DNA from: Madurella fahalii
Taxonomy: Eukaryota; Ascomycota; Sordariomycetes; Sordariales
Length of the DNA: 64,000 nucleotides
Reading direction: 5' to 3'
Assembly (NCBI GenBank): GCA_029876055.1
Contig: CM056875.1
Coordinates: forward strand, 3,497,001-3,561,000
Under the pieces are notes generated by a model, which saw nothing but the letters and a program-made list of their open reading frames with translations, had not been told where the DNA came from and made no database searches. Every line of letters begins with the position of its first letter. The first letter of the stretch is position 1. The position numbers were made by a program, and so were the translations under genes. Shown here in pieces: positions 46,649-59,403 of this stretch.

Positions 46649-49522
46649 CTGTTGCTGCTGTTGCTGTTGCTGTTGATGTTGTTGCTTTTGCAATTGCAGC
46701 TGTTGCATTGCGGCCATCTGTTGAGGAGTCATTCCGTTCATGGCCATCATATTTTGTCCTCGCGCCTGGGCGGCGGCTTGGGCCGCAAGGAATTGCCGCT
46801 GGGCCTGGACTTGTATCGGGTTCAACTGACCCATCTGGCCCTGCTGTAAGTTGTTGAGCTGTTGTGCATACTGCGCTAACGGGTGTGTCGGGTTTATCAT
46901 CTGGACCCCCCGCTGCTGCTGCAACATCTGCTGTTGCATCATCCGCTGCTGTGCCATTTGCGGATGCATCATGTTGGTCGGCACCCCGCTCATCATGCCG
47001 TTCTGCTGGAGTTGCTGCATCTGCTGATGCTGCTGCATAAAGCGCTGTTGCTGTGCAATCTGGGCCGCCGTGAGCCCAATGTTGGGCATCTGGCCCATCC
47101 CTTGCGGGTTCATCAACATGGCTTGGCCCATCTGCTGCGCCGCTGTCATCATGCCCGGCGGCGGGCTCGCCTGTGTCATCCGCGGCGTCGGGACGACCTG
47201 CGGCCGAGTGATGGGCGTTGCGTGCGTCGCGTTGGGAGTTGCCGTGTGCATTCTGGGCGTGCCTCCCGCGTGGCTCTGCTGGCTTCCCCGTGCGGACATG
47301 CTCGGAGCCATGGGTACGCCCATGGCGTGGTTCTGGACGACTGAAGACGGCCTCGGCGGGCTCGCCGCTTGCCCCATGTTCGAGTTCGAATGCTGCATGG
47401 GCACTCCGGCCATGCCCATGGGAGATGATGTCGTTTGCGGCGTATTTTGCCGGACGATTGGCGATGACACCTGGGGCTGAGAGACCTGCGAGAAGCGTGC
47501 TTGTGCCTGAGGCGCCATACTGACAGGCATCCCACCAGACATGCCTGCCGGTAGGGGACTGTGGTGAACAGGATGTGCGTGAGGCGTCTGGCCCATGGCT
47601 GACGCGTTGGCATTCTGTGATGCTTGTGCCTGAGCTTGCGCTTGAGCCTGGGCCTGGGCCTGGGCATGGGCATGGGCTTGAACAGCTTGAGCATGAGCAT
47701 GAGCGGCCTGGGCGGCCTGGGCTTGAGCGGCCTGGGCCTGGGCAGCCTGGGCTTGAGCAGCCTGAGCCTGTGCAGCCTGAGCCTGAGCGGCCTGGGCCTG
47801 AGCAGCCTGGGCCTGAGCGGCCTGAGCTTGAGCTTGGTGCTGGGCTTGAAGCCGTCGCTGGGCCTCCTGCCGCTGTTGCTGTTGCTGTTGCTGTTCGCGG
47901 AGAGCCTGCTCCTTTCGCAATCGATCCGCTTCGGCTTGTCTGTTCGCCGCAAGCATGGCAGCTTCTTGCTGCTGCTGCTTTTGTAACTGAAGCTTGCGTT
48001 CGGTTTCGGCTTGCTTAATCTTCTCCATCTCCTTTCTTTCGGCATGCTCTCTCTTGATCTCGGCGATGAGCTTGAACCGTTCGAACCTGGGCTCGAATGC
48101 CGCGGCGCCGGCCTGGCCGTCTCCATCCGCTCCGTTTCCGCCCGCCTGTGCGCCACCCAGCTTGGACGAGAGACGCTCATCCAGCACAAGCATATACCGT
48201 TCCTGCCCGGCAGCCAGCGCTTCGTCAGCCGCGACCTCGGCGACTGTCCTCTTCCGCGTCTTGGGCTCGGGAGGCTTGTGCGAATGATCGGGGTGTGCGA
48301 GCTTCTCGAGCTTCGCTATCGTCTCTTCGGCGTTCTTGGTTGGCTCCAGATCTAGTGGTGCTGTGGTCGCCAGCAATATTTGAGCTTCCGCGGCGTATAT
48401 GTTGCTCGCATCGAGCTCCATATGCTCCTTCTTCTGCTTCTTTCCGGGTGGCGGCATGCTAGAAGCAGTTGGGGTCGGCGGCACGACAGTGTGAGGAGTT
48501 GGCGGGGGACCGGCTCCATCGGCACGGGGGTCAGAAGCTCCACGGGGAGTGCTGGCCTTGATAATAAGGTCGTTGTGCAGACTCTGCTGGGTAGGGTGGA
48601 GGACGAGCGTCACCACCTTGGCCTTGGGCGCACCTTTGCTCTTGTCGCCTTCGGCAGGCGCACTTGGGGCTGGCATGTTCTCCTTATCCTTCTCCTCGGC
48701 CGTCTTCCCCGCGTCGGCCGTCGGCGCCGGTGCCCCATTGGTGCCGAGGGCGTCTTTGGGGTACGGAACATACGAGGATGGCGTCAAGTAGGGGTTGTAG
48801 TTATGAATAGAAAAGGGTGTCGTTTTGCTCGAGGCCGATGTTGGTCGCGCGATGTCCTTGGGCTGGGCCACTGATTTGTGGTCGTGCACCTGCACGATTA
48901 GACAGCCTTCGTAGAATCGCACCCCCCCTTGGGTGAAATATTCGAGCATCTCGTGGGGGAGGGTTCGAGTCCGCAGGTGCTCGAGAAACATCTTCATGGG
49001 AGAGCTATAATGAAACATGCCCTCCTGTTGGTCGAAGCGGAAGCCGTTTGAGTGCAGGTGCAGGATCAGAGACGGCGGGTTACCCGCGTATTTTTTGAGG
49101 ATATACTCGTCGGTGATCACTGCTCCGACGTTAGCATCATGCAAATCAGGCCGTGCAACATACATCGGAACGCGGTACAGACCATAAGGCGGAGGTTCGG
49201 TTGTGGGAGAGGTAGCGAGGTCCGGGACGATACTGGCGGAACGAAGGCCAGCGCTCCTCTGGCCCCTTCCCAGCGGCTGCCCGGAAGCATCCCTGCGCGG
49301 TCTGTTAGGTGGACGAGCGGATGCGGGTGTCGCGCCATTCGCAGTCGGTGGGTTGGAGGGCTGGCGGACAGCCGAAGGGGCGCGCTTGGCCGCCATGGAT
49401 GGCGACGGCGACGAGCGGGATGCGGTAACACCGTTGGTTTGGATGCCCGGGGGGATTGGACGTTTGATCTTTGGCGCGACCGGCGCGACCGGCGGGATCG
49501 CGACAGTGCCCGTGGGCGCCAT
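46157..49522 (-). CDS. spt20: SAGA complex subunit Spt20
   Basis: Intronless, 1121 aa. After a Pro/Ala-rich leader the conserved Spt20 domain spans about residues 109-215 (YGLYRVPMYVARPDL, DEYILKKYAGNPPSLILHL, GFRFDQQEGMFHY, HEMLEYFTQGGVRFYEGCL). A predicted coiled, charged region with Lys/Glu runs follows, then an Ala-Gln array coded by tandem 15-nt units. The C-terminal half is Gln/Met-rich with a near-pure polyglutamine tract of about 60 residues. The end includes AIYTKNLPNLLSNYGGVL, resembling a second conserved Spt20 segment, and a short GMGMQ repeat. Spt20 holds the SAGA histone acetyltransferase/deubiquitinase co-activator together. The start is the first ATG in frame. Confidence 0.93.
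46531..46693. repeat. spt20: CAG/CAA trinucleotide tract (polyglutamine of Spt20)
   Basis: About 160 bases, read on the minus strand as mixed CAG and CAA codons with occasional CAT (His). The CAA interruptions should make it more stable than a pure CAG array. It is in frame within SPT20. Confidence 0.95.
47610..47850. repeat. spt20: Imperfect 15-bp tandem array coding Ala-Gln repeats in Spt20
   Basis: Read on the minus strand, units code AQAQA/AAQAQ with eight or more near-copies, followed by an Ala-His-Ala-Gln variant. Third-position changes show the units have diverged, so this is an expanded protein repeat and not a recent slippage product. Confidence 0.9.
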
Positions 49523-50392
49523 TGGTCGGGCGAGCTGCCGCCCGGGGCAGCGTTCCGAGAGTCACTGACGGGCCCGGAAACCTCCTCTTCCCCCAAGATC
49601 AAATCTTAATCGAAGCGTGGTGTTGAGGGGGCATGGGGAGGGGTGGTAGATCCTTAGGTATGGTTTTTGCGGACGTCGTAGAAGCAGCTAGGTGAAGTAG
49701 CTAACTGTTGGGCAGAGATGGAAGAAATGCGTGGGAAGGTCGCGGCAGCGGGGACGTGTTCGACAGTCCACGAGCAGCACAGCGATGGCCTGTTTCCCGA
49801 CGCGCACGAGCGAAACGAATGACGTCGCCACGCGATTGAGAGGACGACAAAATATTTCTCGGCGAAGAAGTACAATGTCGCCAATTAGCACACCGACGTC
49901 ACCGAATGTCTTGGTGATAATTATCCCGGAAACTGATGGCGGCTTGATGGGGTTGATGGCGCCTTAAGTCGGTCGCTGATGGTCGGCTCGCTTTGTGTGG
50001 GGTTTTCCTTGGTGATTCAATCCCTGCAAAACTTGGGGGTCGTGGGCCTGTGAGGCTGCTTGGCAACAGAGCCGCATCACGTGGTCGCAGGCCCCTGTGA
50101 TTTTGGGCAGTGCTTTGGGGATCTTGAGAGGCTTGGATCAAAAGAGAGAACGCAGAGCAGCTGAGACAATACAATAAAATAATCCGTTTCCAGTGACAGA
50201 GCCCATGCGTCCCCTTACCCACCAACCTAGCGCTAAAGCGATAGCGACACCGCGCCGAAGTGCTACCAAGTCAGGGTATTCGTCGAGGTATATTTTGTGC
50301 AATCAACTCTCCGCCGTACAGGAATTGCGAAACCAAAAGGAACCATCATCATCAACAAATATACTCGTAATCTCACATCATGAAAGCCTGTC
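49523..50392. other. Spacer: SPT20 promoter and Pex22-like 3' region
   Basis: These 870 nt lie between two minus-strand genes. The left part should hold the SPT20 promoter and leader. No gene or defined regulatory motif was recognised. Confidence 0.5.
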
Positions 50393-51738
50393 TTATTCTC
50401 TCCCCAGCACCCTGCGAGCCCAGTCGTCTTGAACCCTCATACCGTCCACTACCACGACGCCCCGGCCCCTGCCGACGCGGTCCTCTCTATGCCACCACAC
50501 ATCTTCTACGGCCTTGCCCGGCTTCTCAGCCTCCGAGTCGCTGTCGGCGAGGCCGCCATCGCCGCTCTCTGCGCCCACCACCAGGATCACGTCGTGCCTC
50601 AGCCAGCTCTGCAGGTTGGTGACGATGCTGCCGTTGACACCGGCAAGCGACTCTTGCAAGTAGATAATCTCGGGCCTGAGGTGCTGCAGGATATGCGAGT
50701 GGCCATTGGGCGTTGTGAAGGTCAAGATCATGCTGTCCTTCTCCACAAGCCCCTGGGCTTGAGAATAGATGGCGTTGTAAGCAGGATCCGAAGCTGGTGC
50801 GCTGGCGCTGGGTTTCTGGTCAGCGAGGGGGCTTTGTATGGTAGAAGCAGGCCGGAACTTACACGGGGCTTCTCGCTTCGTCGGCTGGTGCCTGGGCCTG
50901 GGCATGGTCGATATTCGAAAAGGACGAGCTCAGCGATGGAGGAGGCAGGTTGCTTGCCGCATCCAATGCTGTCTCTTTTAGGTGCGGCGCGTAGATAAGC
51001 ACGTAGAGCTTGATCTTGGAGAAATCGGTCTGGCGGGGAATGTGGGATAGGATGGACTGATTGGCAGTTAGCATATGCGCGTGCCTATCGACCAAATCTC
51101 CCGTCACCTACAGCATGCTCGTGGAAACCGACAGCGTTAGTCTCCTCCACGTGATTGTCCGCCGAGACGACAATGGCCACCTTCTTCCGGCGTTTGTTGG
51201 CATCCTTGCTCTGAGACGACCCGGGGACGGCCTTGTCCTTTTTGGCATCTGCCTCCTCGGACCATGTCTCGTGATCGGCGTACGCAGTCCTATCCTCTTC
51301 CCTGATGGCCGCCAGCGCGCTCCCCACCGCTGCGCCGGCGGCAGTCACTCCGGCGGCGACGGTCCTCTTTGCGCTATCGAAAAACTGCTGAGGGCTCGGG
51401 GTACGGCGCAACGCGGCCCAGCCTGTGGCGGTAGATTCCGCCTGTGACTGTGCCGGCCCGTAGGCGGCATCGGCCGAGCGGGATTGGGCATCACCGACGC
51501 CGGGGCCGGCTGCGCCATCTCGGCTCGCGCCGTACGGCGGATTATCGCCATAGTCGGCGTTTTCGTAATCGAGGTCTGGGTCAACGTTTGGCGGCTCGGC
51601 GTCCTCCTGGTCGTCGTCCTTGCGCAGGCTCCATACCCAGGCGGCAACGCCAACCGTCGCGACAGTCAAGGTCAAGGCGAGCGGGACCCAGTGGCTCCAT
51701 ACCCCGCGGCGGCGGGACGATTCATATGGCGGCGACAT
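50393..51738 (-). CDS. Pex22-like peroxisomal membrane protein
   Basis: Three exons (51738-51112, 51056-50865, 50815-50393) encode 413 aa. One N-terminal membrane span (HWVPLALTLTVATVGVAAWVW) is followed by an acidic, disordered linker. A Rossmann-like domain then starts with RRKKVAIVVSADNHVE and continues with KLYVLIYAPHLK, ILQHLRPEIIYL and HDVILVVGAE. Membrane anchor, linker and this fold match the fungal Pex22/Pex22-like family. Pex22 tethers the ubiquitin-conjugating enzyme Pex4 at the peroxisome and so supports receptor recycling. The second intron is ambiguous: GTGTAA..CCAG (49 nt, phase 0) is used, while a GTAAGT donor 2 nt inside it would need a 31-nt intron. It shares a divergent promoter region with eIF2B-gamma. 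Confidence 0.75.
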
Positions 51739-53466
51739 TGACGGTACAGCGATCAATCATCGCGGTTCTGACACGGGACGCGGGATGTGTGTGATTGCTG
51801 CTTGCGCGAACCCAGTTGGAGGCGGGCGCAAGTCTCACCATCGGCCAGTCTTTTTTCCCTTGTTCTTGCAGGGTGCGCTGGCGCGCGACGGAATCTTTCG
51901 CGGGCCTGAGAAATCCTATGGCTGGTGGATGGGAGGGTGGTAGCCGGCCCCTGGTGCTGAAGGCTGGGGATCGGCTGTTGACGCACCCCCCAGCCCTCCA
52001 CGAGCCGAGCTCCATTGTCAGGTACCCAAACCGAGGCAGTTGGTTGGCCAGGCGAGTCACAACAGGAGCTGATGCCAAGACGTCGGGGCGCTGGGATTTC
52101 ATCTGCTGCGTTCACACCGTGCCCCGCTTTCAGGTGCACAACAAAGCATGTGAACGCACAGACCGTTTTCACGCCATTGCGCTAAGGTGTGTTTCTCGTG
52201 GATTGGGCTGTGACCCCACTGTGCGGAGTATGAATCGTGCTGAAGTTTATTACATGATCAACGACGCTCAAAACAGTGCACCGCAACGAAGTAGCCAAAC
52301 CACTTCATGAGGCCACTGAGCTGCGCGCTATACTACGATGTTGAGGGTACCGGGCACCCTGATGCGCCTATGGACGTTGAATGGCATGCGGAGCGCGACT
52401 ACAACCTCGACTCCCGGGAATAGCAAACCTACGAGACAAAGCGGGCAGCAATGACTGCTCACGACGAGTCGAAGAGCATTAGAGGCTGCTACCCGGCCTG
52501 CTCTGGTTCTTTCTCCTTGCCCATTAAGGTGCTTGTTGGCGGTAAAACTTTACGCGCATGGTGACGTTGCTCCTGATGGAGCACTTGTTAGGGCCATCAG
52601 TTGAGCGCCAGATGGTTGGAGCAAAGGGCACCCAAAACCTCAACAACAGAGGCATCACAACGCCAGGGAGAAGACCCGGCTGTGAGATGACCCCTATCCA
52701 TACTTTCGCCCGGTCTCGGGAACTCGTACTTGAAGTTGATGATGGCGGGCGTAGCGCAAGGCGACTTCGCGCCACACAACGTCTTCCTCATCGGCAACCT
52801 AGAGACCCCGATACTCCACGACGTAATCAGCAACTTCAACATGTGAAGATGTTCCTAAGCTTGAAGTTCCAGGAGAGGTGTTCCTCCTAGAATGAGGCTT
52901 GGGTTGCTCGCAATATGGGAGAATCGCTGCTTCGTGTGTGTGAGAGCGGGTGCATGTATGACACAAGCAATTGGCGCGTGAAGTATCTCTCGTTTTTAGC
53001 TCTTTTCGTCCAAACACACGGACCGAAAGTAAATGAAACGAAGGAAACAAGGGGAGTGACGGGAGAGAACATCAGATCTAGAGAAGTTCTCAAGTATCAT
53101 CAATCCCAGGGTCGTGGATCGGGCACTTGGAGGGGTCGAGAAATACAAAGTGGGGCCAGGTAAGGAATTGGCGTCTTGATTGGACGAGGGCCGGACTGTT
53201 TGGAGCGGGCGAGAAGGTGGGATGTGGGTTTCGTGCAAGTCCTCGACAGACGGTTTCGGTGACTCAGTCGAGAAAACCGACCCGGAGAACCGCAACAAAA
53301 AGTCCAAAGATATCAACAAGCGGGAACGTCCTCAAGGCGACCGTATTCAACAATACTCACTAATTTAAGATACTCGTCAGCCAGATATTCTCACTAAGAT
53401 TGCACTCTGAAGTCTTGTCAAGCGGGGCAGTCTGTCGCAAACATCAAGCTCTCATCAGCTCTTGCG
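51739..53466. other. Divergent promoter spacer (Pex22-like / eIF2B-gamma)
   Basis: About 1.7 kb between divergent starts, so it contains both promoters. No frame reads like a known protein. Confidence 0.5.
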
Positions 53467-55408
53467 ATGCCCCACGCGGTCACGATTCCGACCCCGGGCC
53501 TCCAGGCTTTGATCCTGTGCGGCCCGGGCAGCTCGTTCCCTACCTTCACAGCGAACCCCGACGAGAACCCAAAGGCCCTCCTCCCAATCGCCAACCGGCC
53601 CATGGTCTGGTATCCGCTCGAGTTTTGTTACCGTGCAGGGATTACAAGTGAGTGGGACAAGTTGCGGTCCAGGGATCACATACTCCCCCCTGAGCCACAC
53701 ATATGCACACATTCCACTGCGTCCAGGGGTAATCAGGGACCATGTCCACCGGGCTGACGCACTGCAGATATCACGCTTGTCTGCCCTCCCTCAGCCGCAC
53801 CCGCCATCACTACGGCCTTGAACACAAATCCCTTTCTGACCAGTCTGCCCTATCCCCGGCCGGACCTTCTGGCGCCCAAAGACCTAGACCAGAACACAGG
53901 TACAGCAGAGATTCTTCGTCTACCCGAGCTGCAAGCCGTCGTCACCTCCGATTTCCTCGTGCTCCCTTGCGACCTGGTCTGCGAGCTTGGCGCCGACAAG
54001 CTGGTGCAGGCATGGATGGTCAAGTCAGCCAGCCTAGCAGACCTGCTCGGGGATTCACGGTCCCCTAACGCCGTGCGGAGCGGCGGCTTGGGAGTCTGGT
54101 ACGAGACCAAGACGGCGACGCCCATCAAGGGCGAGGAAACCGACTTCATGGCGACTGTCCCGCTCCCTGCATCGTCAGTCTTACCCGCAACGGGGTCTCT
54201 ATTTCCTAACATGTCCAAGCTCGTCTATTCTATGCCGACAGATTCGCTCAAGGATCTGGTAGAGGAAAAGAAAGGGTATCCCATCCGCCATGGACTCCTG
54301 CGGAAACACCCTCGTATTCGCATGTTAACCACCCACCGAGATGCCCACATCTACATTTTCCCACGTTGGGTGATGGAGTTCATCAAGGAAAACGAACGCC
54401 TCGAGACGCTCGGCGAGGACGTCATCGGGTGGTGGGCCAAGGCGGGCTGGCAAAAGGGGCTTTCTAGCAAACTAGGATTGGACAAGATCCTCAGAAGCAA
54501 AACCGGCAGTGGCAGCGGCAGCGAAGAAGAGCACGCACTCGCAGGGGGCGGCGACAGCACCCGGAAGCTCGGCGTCGATTCCACAGCGGCCGACGAGCCG
54601 AATCCGGTAGTGTCGGTCAAAAACGGGGCCGGCAGCAAGGGCGGCTCCCCGCCGCCGTCAGAACAAGACAGAGTACAAGACGACGAGAACCCGGTACCTC
54701 CCATGATCGCCTACATCCATCCCTCAGACCCATCGGCGCCCATCATCCGCCGCGTCGACACAGCCCAGCTCCTCCTCCAAATCTCCCTGCAGCTCGCAAA
54801 ACTCCCCTCGGTCGAAGAGGTGGGCAGCGCCGAGGCGGCCTCTCCCTTCGCCCACGCCCGGAAGGTGGCCTACCCGGAGGGCGTCAAACCCCGCACCACC
54901 ATCGCCAAGGGGGACAGCCTGGTGGCGGACAACGTGACAGTGCAGGAGAAGACGTCGATCAAGGAGTGTGTGATCGGGGCCAACTGCCAGATCGGCGAGG
55001 GCGCCAAGCTCTCGCAGTGCCTACTCATGGACGGCGTCGTGGTGGGGCGCAACTGCAAGCTGACAAAGTGCGTGCTGGGCAAGCGCAGCGAGGTGGGCGA
55101 AGGCTGCGTCCTGGCCGATTGCGAGGTGCAGGACAATCTGCTGGTTGAGCCCAAGAGTGAGCATTCCCTCCTCACACCCCCCGCCCCCCCTTTTTTTTTT
55201 TCAGTCGGACTTGTTTCTTGGCAGGGACAGGGTGGCAGTTATGGCTAACGATATTGGTGGTGGTGCAGCCGAGGCAAAAGAGGAAAAATTCATGTCCTCA
55301 TCCGGTTTGGAGGCAACCGAGCAGGAGTTGGATGCGTTCGCGGCGGATGACGATGGGATAGACGACGACGACGACGACGATGATGACGACGAGGCTGCAG
55401 AGGACTAA
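53467..55408 (+). CDS. gcd1: Translation initiation factor eIF2B subunit gamma (Gcd1)
   Basis: Three exons (53467-53647, 53768-55156, 55269-55408) encode 569 aa, close to yeast Gcd1 (578 aa). The N-terminal nucleotidyltransferase-like domain starts with LQALILCGPGSSF and has KALLPIANRPMVWYPLEF and SDFLVLPCDLVCE. A disordered Ser/Gly linker follows. At about 437-523 come left-handed beta-helix hexapeptide repeats (VTVQEKTSIKECVIGANC, CQIGEGAKLSQC, CKLTKCVLGKRSEVGEGC). The tail is acidic, with an Asp run coded by GAC/GAT repeats. With eIF2B-epsilon it forms the catalytic arm that recharges eIF2 with GTP; eIF2B is the target of eIF2-alpha phosphorylation in general amino acid control. The start is the first ATG in frame with the conserved N-terminus. 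Confidence 0.95.
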
Positions 55409-58400
55409 GGGCTAGAACTTCGGGTCACACTCACGGTCTCCGTTTTAGCCGCTCCCTTGTGATGCGGATAACACTATGGCCTGGGGAGCAATTGTTTGTT
55501 TGACCGCCAATCGGTTTCCCCTCACATATCTGAATAACGACGATACCGCCTGGGTCACCACACCCGGAACCGGGAGGTTTGTCGTTCGGGCCGTTAGGAA
55601 GCCTTGAGCAACTAGGCTTTGGTCGTCGTCACTCCATGCGAGACAATGTAGTAAGTAGCTAGCGCACCTGTCGACGAAATCACACGAGACGAGTAGTGTT
55701 GTGTGCGAGGCTTGCCCATCATTGCCTATCTTTCTCCGCCACCGATCATGTGGATGCAGTATGTACCCTGCAGGGTTCTGCCTTCCAGAAATCTGTACCA
55801 CGCGATGATGACGAACTGAAAGCATGGAAGGAGTTCATGCAAGCAGCAGCAGCAGAAGATGCGCCAATATCACAGCCGGTACAATGCTCCCCCACCCAAT
55901 ATATCACTAGCCATCTTCACGGGTGGGGTCTATCCCGCCCCGGCTCGTAGGAATGATTGCGGAAGAAGAGGCTGAAAGCACCCCACAAACCTCAATACCA
56001 AACAGCTTTGGCTTCCCCACTTGGGCAAGCAGGTGACGGGGTTCTCGTGAAAATGAGGGCATATCCATTGGAAGATAGAATACCAGCGACATGCGGGCCC
56101 GGTAATGACCGGGCGATGTGCGAGAAGGAAAAGAAGGTGGTGTGAAGGTGCGGGGGGATGAGAGGCACGAGTGTGGCTCGTAAGATAATGTTGGTTGGTC
56201 ATGTATGGCGACAGCGTGTGATGAAGTCATTGCCGACGAGCCTGACGTCCCTCTTCCGCCAAAGAGATATAGGCATGTATGGCTGATTAGACTCGTAGAC
56301 ATATAGAAACGGCTTAGCATACCCAGAGGCTTATCAGGCCTTACTTTCCTTCAAGCCTACGGAGTATCAGACAAAGTGGTGGACTTTGGGGCTGTTTCTG
56401 ATGAGGCAATCAAGGACCCTGGCCCTGTACCTCGTCTCGAATATGGCGGCAGCGTCTTGTTTTTGCAGACACATGCGACATGCGGACAAGTTAAGGTAGA
56501 GTTTAGAACAGATTAGCAGGGGGCTTTTCGGTGGCTCGACAGCTGCCCAATGCCCTTGTTTGTCCTATTCACTTGCATAGTAGGCGGTGGATGTTGCAGG
56601 GGTAAAAGATCAGAGAGCTTCGAGTCGCATAGTCTGTAACCGGAGGGGAAACTGTCAAACAAGATCAAAGTATACTTAGTATGAGATGCGAGACTTCCCT
56701 TTTGGAACTGCCGGGGAGCCCGAAGCAGTAGGTGGGGGTGAGTATCACCGTCAAGGGAGGCCTTGTGATGCACGAGACGCGCCTCTCTTCCAAACGTTCA
56801 TTGCACATTGTCCGTCCCGAGCTGCAACATAAGACATGTGGATGTCCCTGACATGTACGCGGATAACGGTGCGTTGGTGCGGAGCCAGTCACCATCGGAT
56901 TCACTAACCTTCTTTGTGACTACTCAGCCCCGTCGAGTGAGGGCCCCTGGAATAGAATTACATACCGTTCCGGCAGCACGGTTGAGCCGGTGTTGGCGCG
57001 CAAGCTATTGACGCCTTCAAGCTTGCAGAGGTTGCCAATGCTATTGTACCGCTGGCCTGGGAACACCAATCCGCGCGGCGCCATCGGCGATGTAGACATC
57101 CTGCAGGAACAAGAGCTGACTGGCAATGCCCTCCTGGATCACATCTAATGCGGAATCCAGGGAAACGAGCAGTTCGATACGAACAGTCTCCCTACAGCTC
57201 CTGGCCGTTGCTCAATTCCACAAGGGAGGGTTCAATCTGGGAGAGGCGACAGTCAAACCGAATTATCCGTGAGTGCTCGCGACACATTTGCGGCCCATTC
57301 ACCGATCCGCTAGGTCGCCGAACAAGCGCCCAGCAACCGGAGTGGCCGCAGGACACCTCCAAACCGTGGAGAGGGGAACGAATGCCGATGCACTCAAAGA
57401 CACCCAAGGGACTGGATTGGAACCTAATTGGACGGCATACACTGCTAGGTCGAGTTGTTGGTGGCGTTCTCGGTGGTATGGTTGTGGCCAGGGAACCAAT
57501 GCGAGCCTTGGAGGCGTCGTTTCTGAAGTGAGGGGAAATCGTGCAACCGTAACCTATCTTCAGATGAGAAATGCTACTTGCGGCCAAGGTGTGTATCATA
57601 CCCCCAGAGGCACCGGGCCTGATATGAATGCAGGCACGCGTAGCTTGGGGAGCTCCAGGGAGGCCAGGACAGGTATACCGGCATCCTGATCCCAGAGTTG
57701 ATGAGCGAGGCAAATTAGAGAAGAACGACGGAAGGGGTAGCTCGACGAAGAGTGTGCTCGGCGCAAGGCGAACATCAGCGAACGCCCAGCAGGGCAGGCT
57801 GTGGTGGTGCGAGGCAACCCCGACTGCGCGAAATCTCAGAACAATGGCCCGAAACAGCATTGTTTGCTTGCGCCATGCATAGGAATCCTAGCTCTCAAGG
57901 CTGGCTGGCTTCCAAGTTTCTCCTTTCTACCAAAAGTAGGCAAACCTAGTGAACGAGCAATCCCGATCGAGACAACAGGCAGACTAGGGTTTGACCGACA
58001 CCTTGAGGCGTTGTCTTGGCACCGACCCCCCAGGCACAGTGCAAACGGTTCGATTAAGCTTTCCTGTGCCACCAAATCAAGGGTGGTGCTGACCAATCAG
58101 CGATGCTGCCTGATGGACGAGCGCAACGGACTTGACTAACCCGAGATGGAGTCTGGCAGCTGCTCAATAGCGAGTGGTCCCCGAAGCACACGCTACTTGA
58201 ACCTCCAAGTCACCAGACCTCGCGAATGATCTTTCCCACCAGGAATATCCACGCAGGTACTAAGCCACACTGCGTATCATGGACCCTGCGGGTTTCGTTG
58301 CGCACCCAGCTGGATCACGCAGAGCTAAGTCCTAACGCTTGGTTATGGCGTCTATCGGCTGCTGCTTTGGCGTTTCTGCGACACTCCACAGCCAGGTCAA

Positions 58401-59403
58401 GCCTGGTTGACGGGTTGACGTGCGTCCCGTTTCGCGCTCCCCACTGGGCTCTTCGTTCTCCGCTTCTCTTCGCCTTTGTGCATCTCCAACAATCGGCCCC
58501 GTTGCCGGCAGGGAGCCCTCGGATGACGCCAGGGCGTCCATGTCAGTGGACTCGCCGTTGCCCTGCCGAACCATGGTCTTGAAGCAATTTGCGCTCTCTC
58601 TCTATTTCTCTCGCGCTTTCTAGGCGATCGTCGCGCTGCGAAGAGACAATGGACATAGAACCAACACTCGCGCGGTCAGGGTGGCGTCGATCGATTGCTT
58701 GCTTTCTCCTGCTGCGCTGTCTCAGCGGTGCCCAGGCGAGTGGCCGGCCTCGGCCCCATTCCTGTACGTGCCATCGCCATTCCAGGCACACAGCTTGATG
58801 GGCCAGCACTACCCCAGATTCTCGGCTGATCTGCACACTTGCTTCTGCCCGATGCGTGTGGGCCCCTTCCTACGCCACTCCTCATCCAGTCTTCGCCAGT
58901 CCGTCTCTGAGAACGGAGCTGTTAGCCAGCATCGGCATCCAGAGCGGGGTCGGCCTCATGCGTCGAGATGATCGGTAGCTTCCTGTTGGTCCCGGGGTCG
59001 CTGCGGGCTGCCGCGCCTGTCCAGGGTAAGCTTGGATGCATCTCTCACGATGCCGGTGACACTGCGGTGTCATAGGACGATACTTGCGGCAGGGGGTGAT
59101 TGCCCATTGTTCCAGATGTGCTTTCCCTTAGCCTCACTTTTCGGCGATTTGAGGAGCCGCAACCAGGAATGTGCTCGAGCGCCGTCCCCTTGTTGGTTAT
59201 ATTGGTCAGACTATTCCCCTTTTTGATTCCCATTTCTGCCCATCCTGTCTAAGGGGCAGACCTGGTTTTCTGACGATCCTCTCTGCGCCGCTGTATATCT
59301 ACCGGGAGCTCCGCCATTCCTTTCCCAAGGTTAAGTGCCCCTCCCATCTTTGTCCGAACCTTCTCCCTTTCAACGTTGCTCCCGCCAAGCTGGTTGAAGC
59401 AAG
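55409..59403. other. 4-kb spacer upstream of the C2H2 gene
   Basis: No frame here resembles a protein family; the longest, on the minus strand at 57192-57860, is Ser/Pro/Arg-rich without motifs. The right half is pyrimidine-rich near 59220-59400, consistent with the leader of the C2H2 gene. Long upstream regions are common for fungal developmental regulators. Confidence 0.5.

Noticed and set aside
48958..48985. tRNA B-box-like GGTTCGAGTCC
   Set aside because: It lies within the conserved Spt20 coding region, and the flanking bases do not form a T-arm stem or acceptor stem.
57192..57860. 222-codon minus-strand frame in the 4-kb spacer
   Set aside because: Low-information Ser/Pro/Arg/His translation and no splice-linked partner exons; not supported as a gene.
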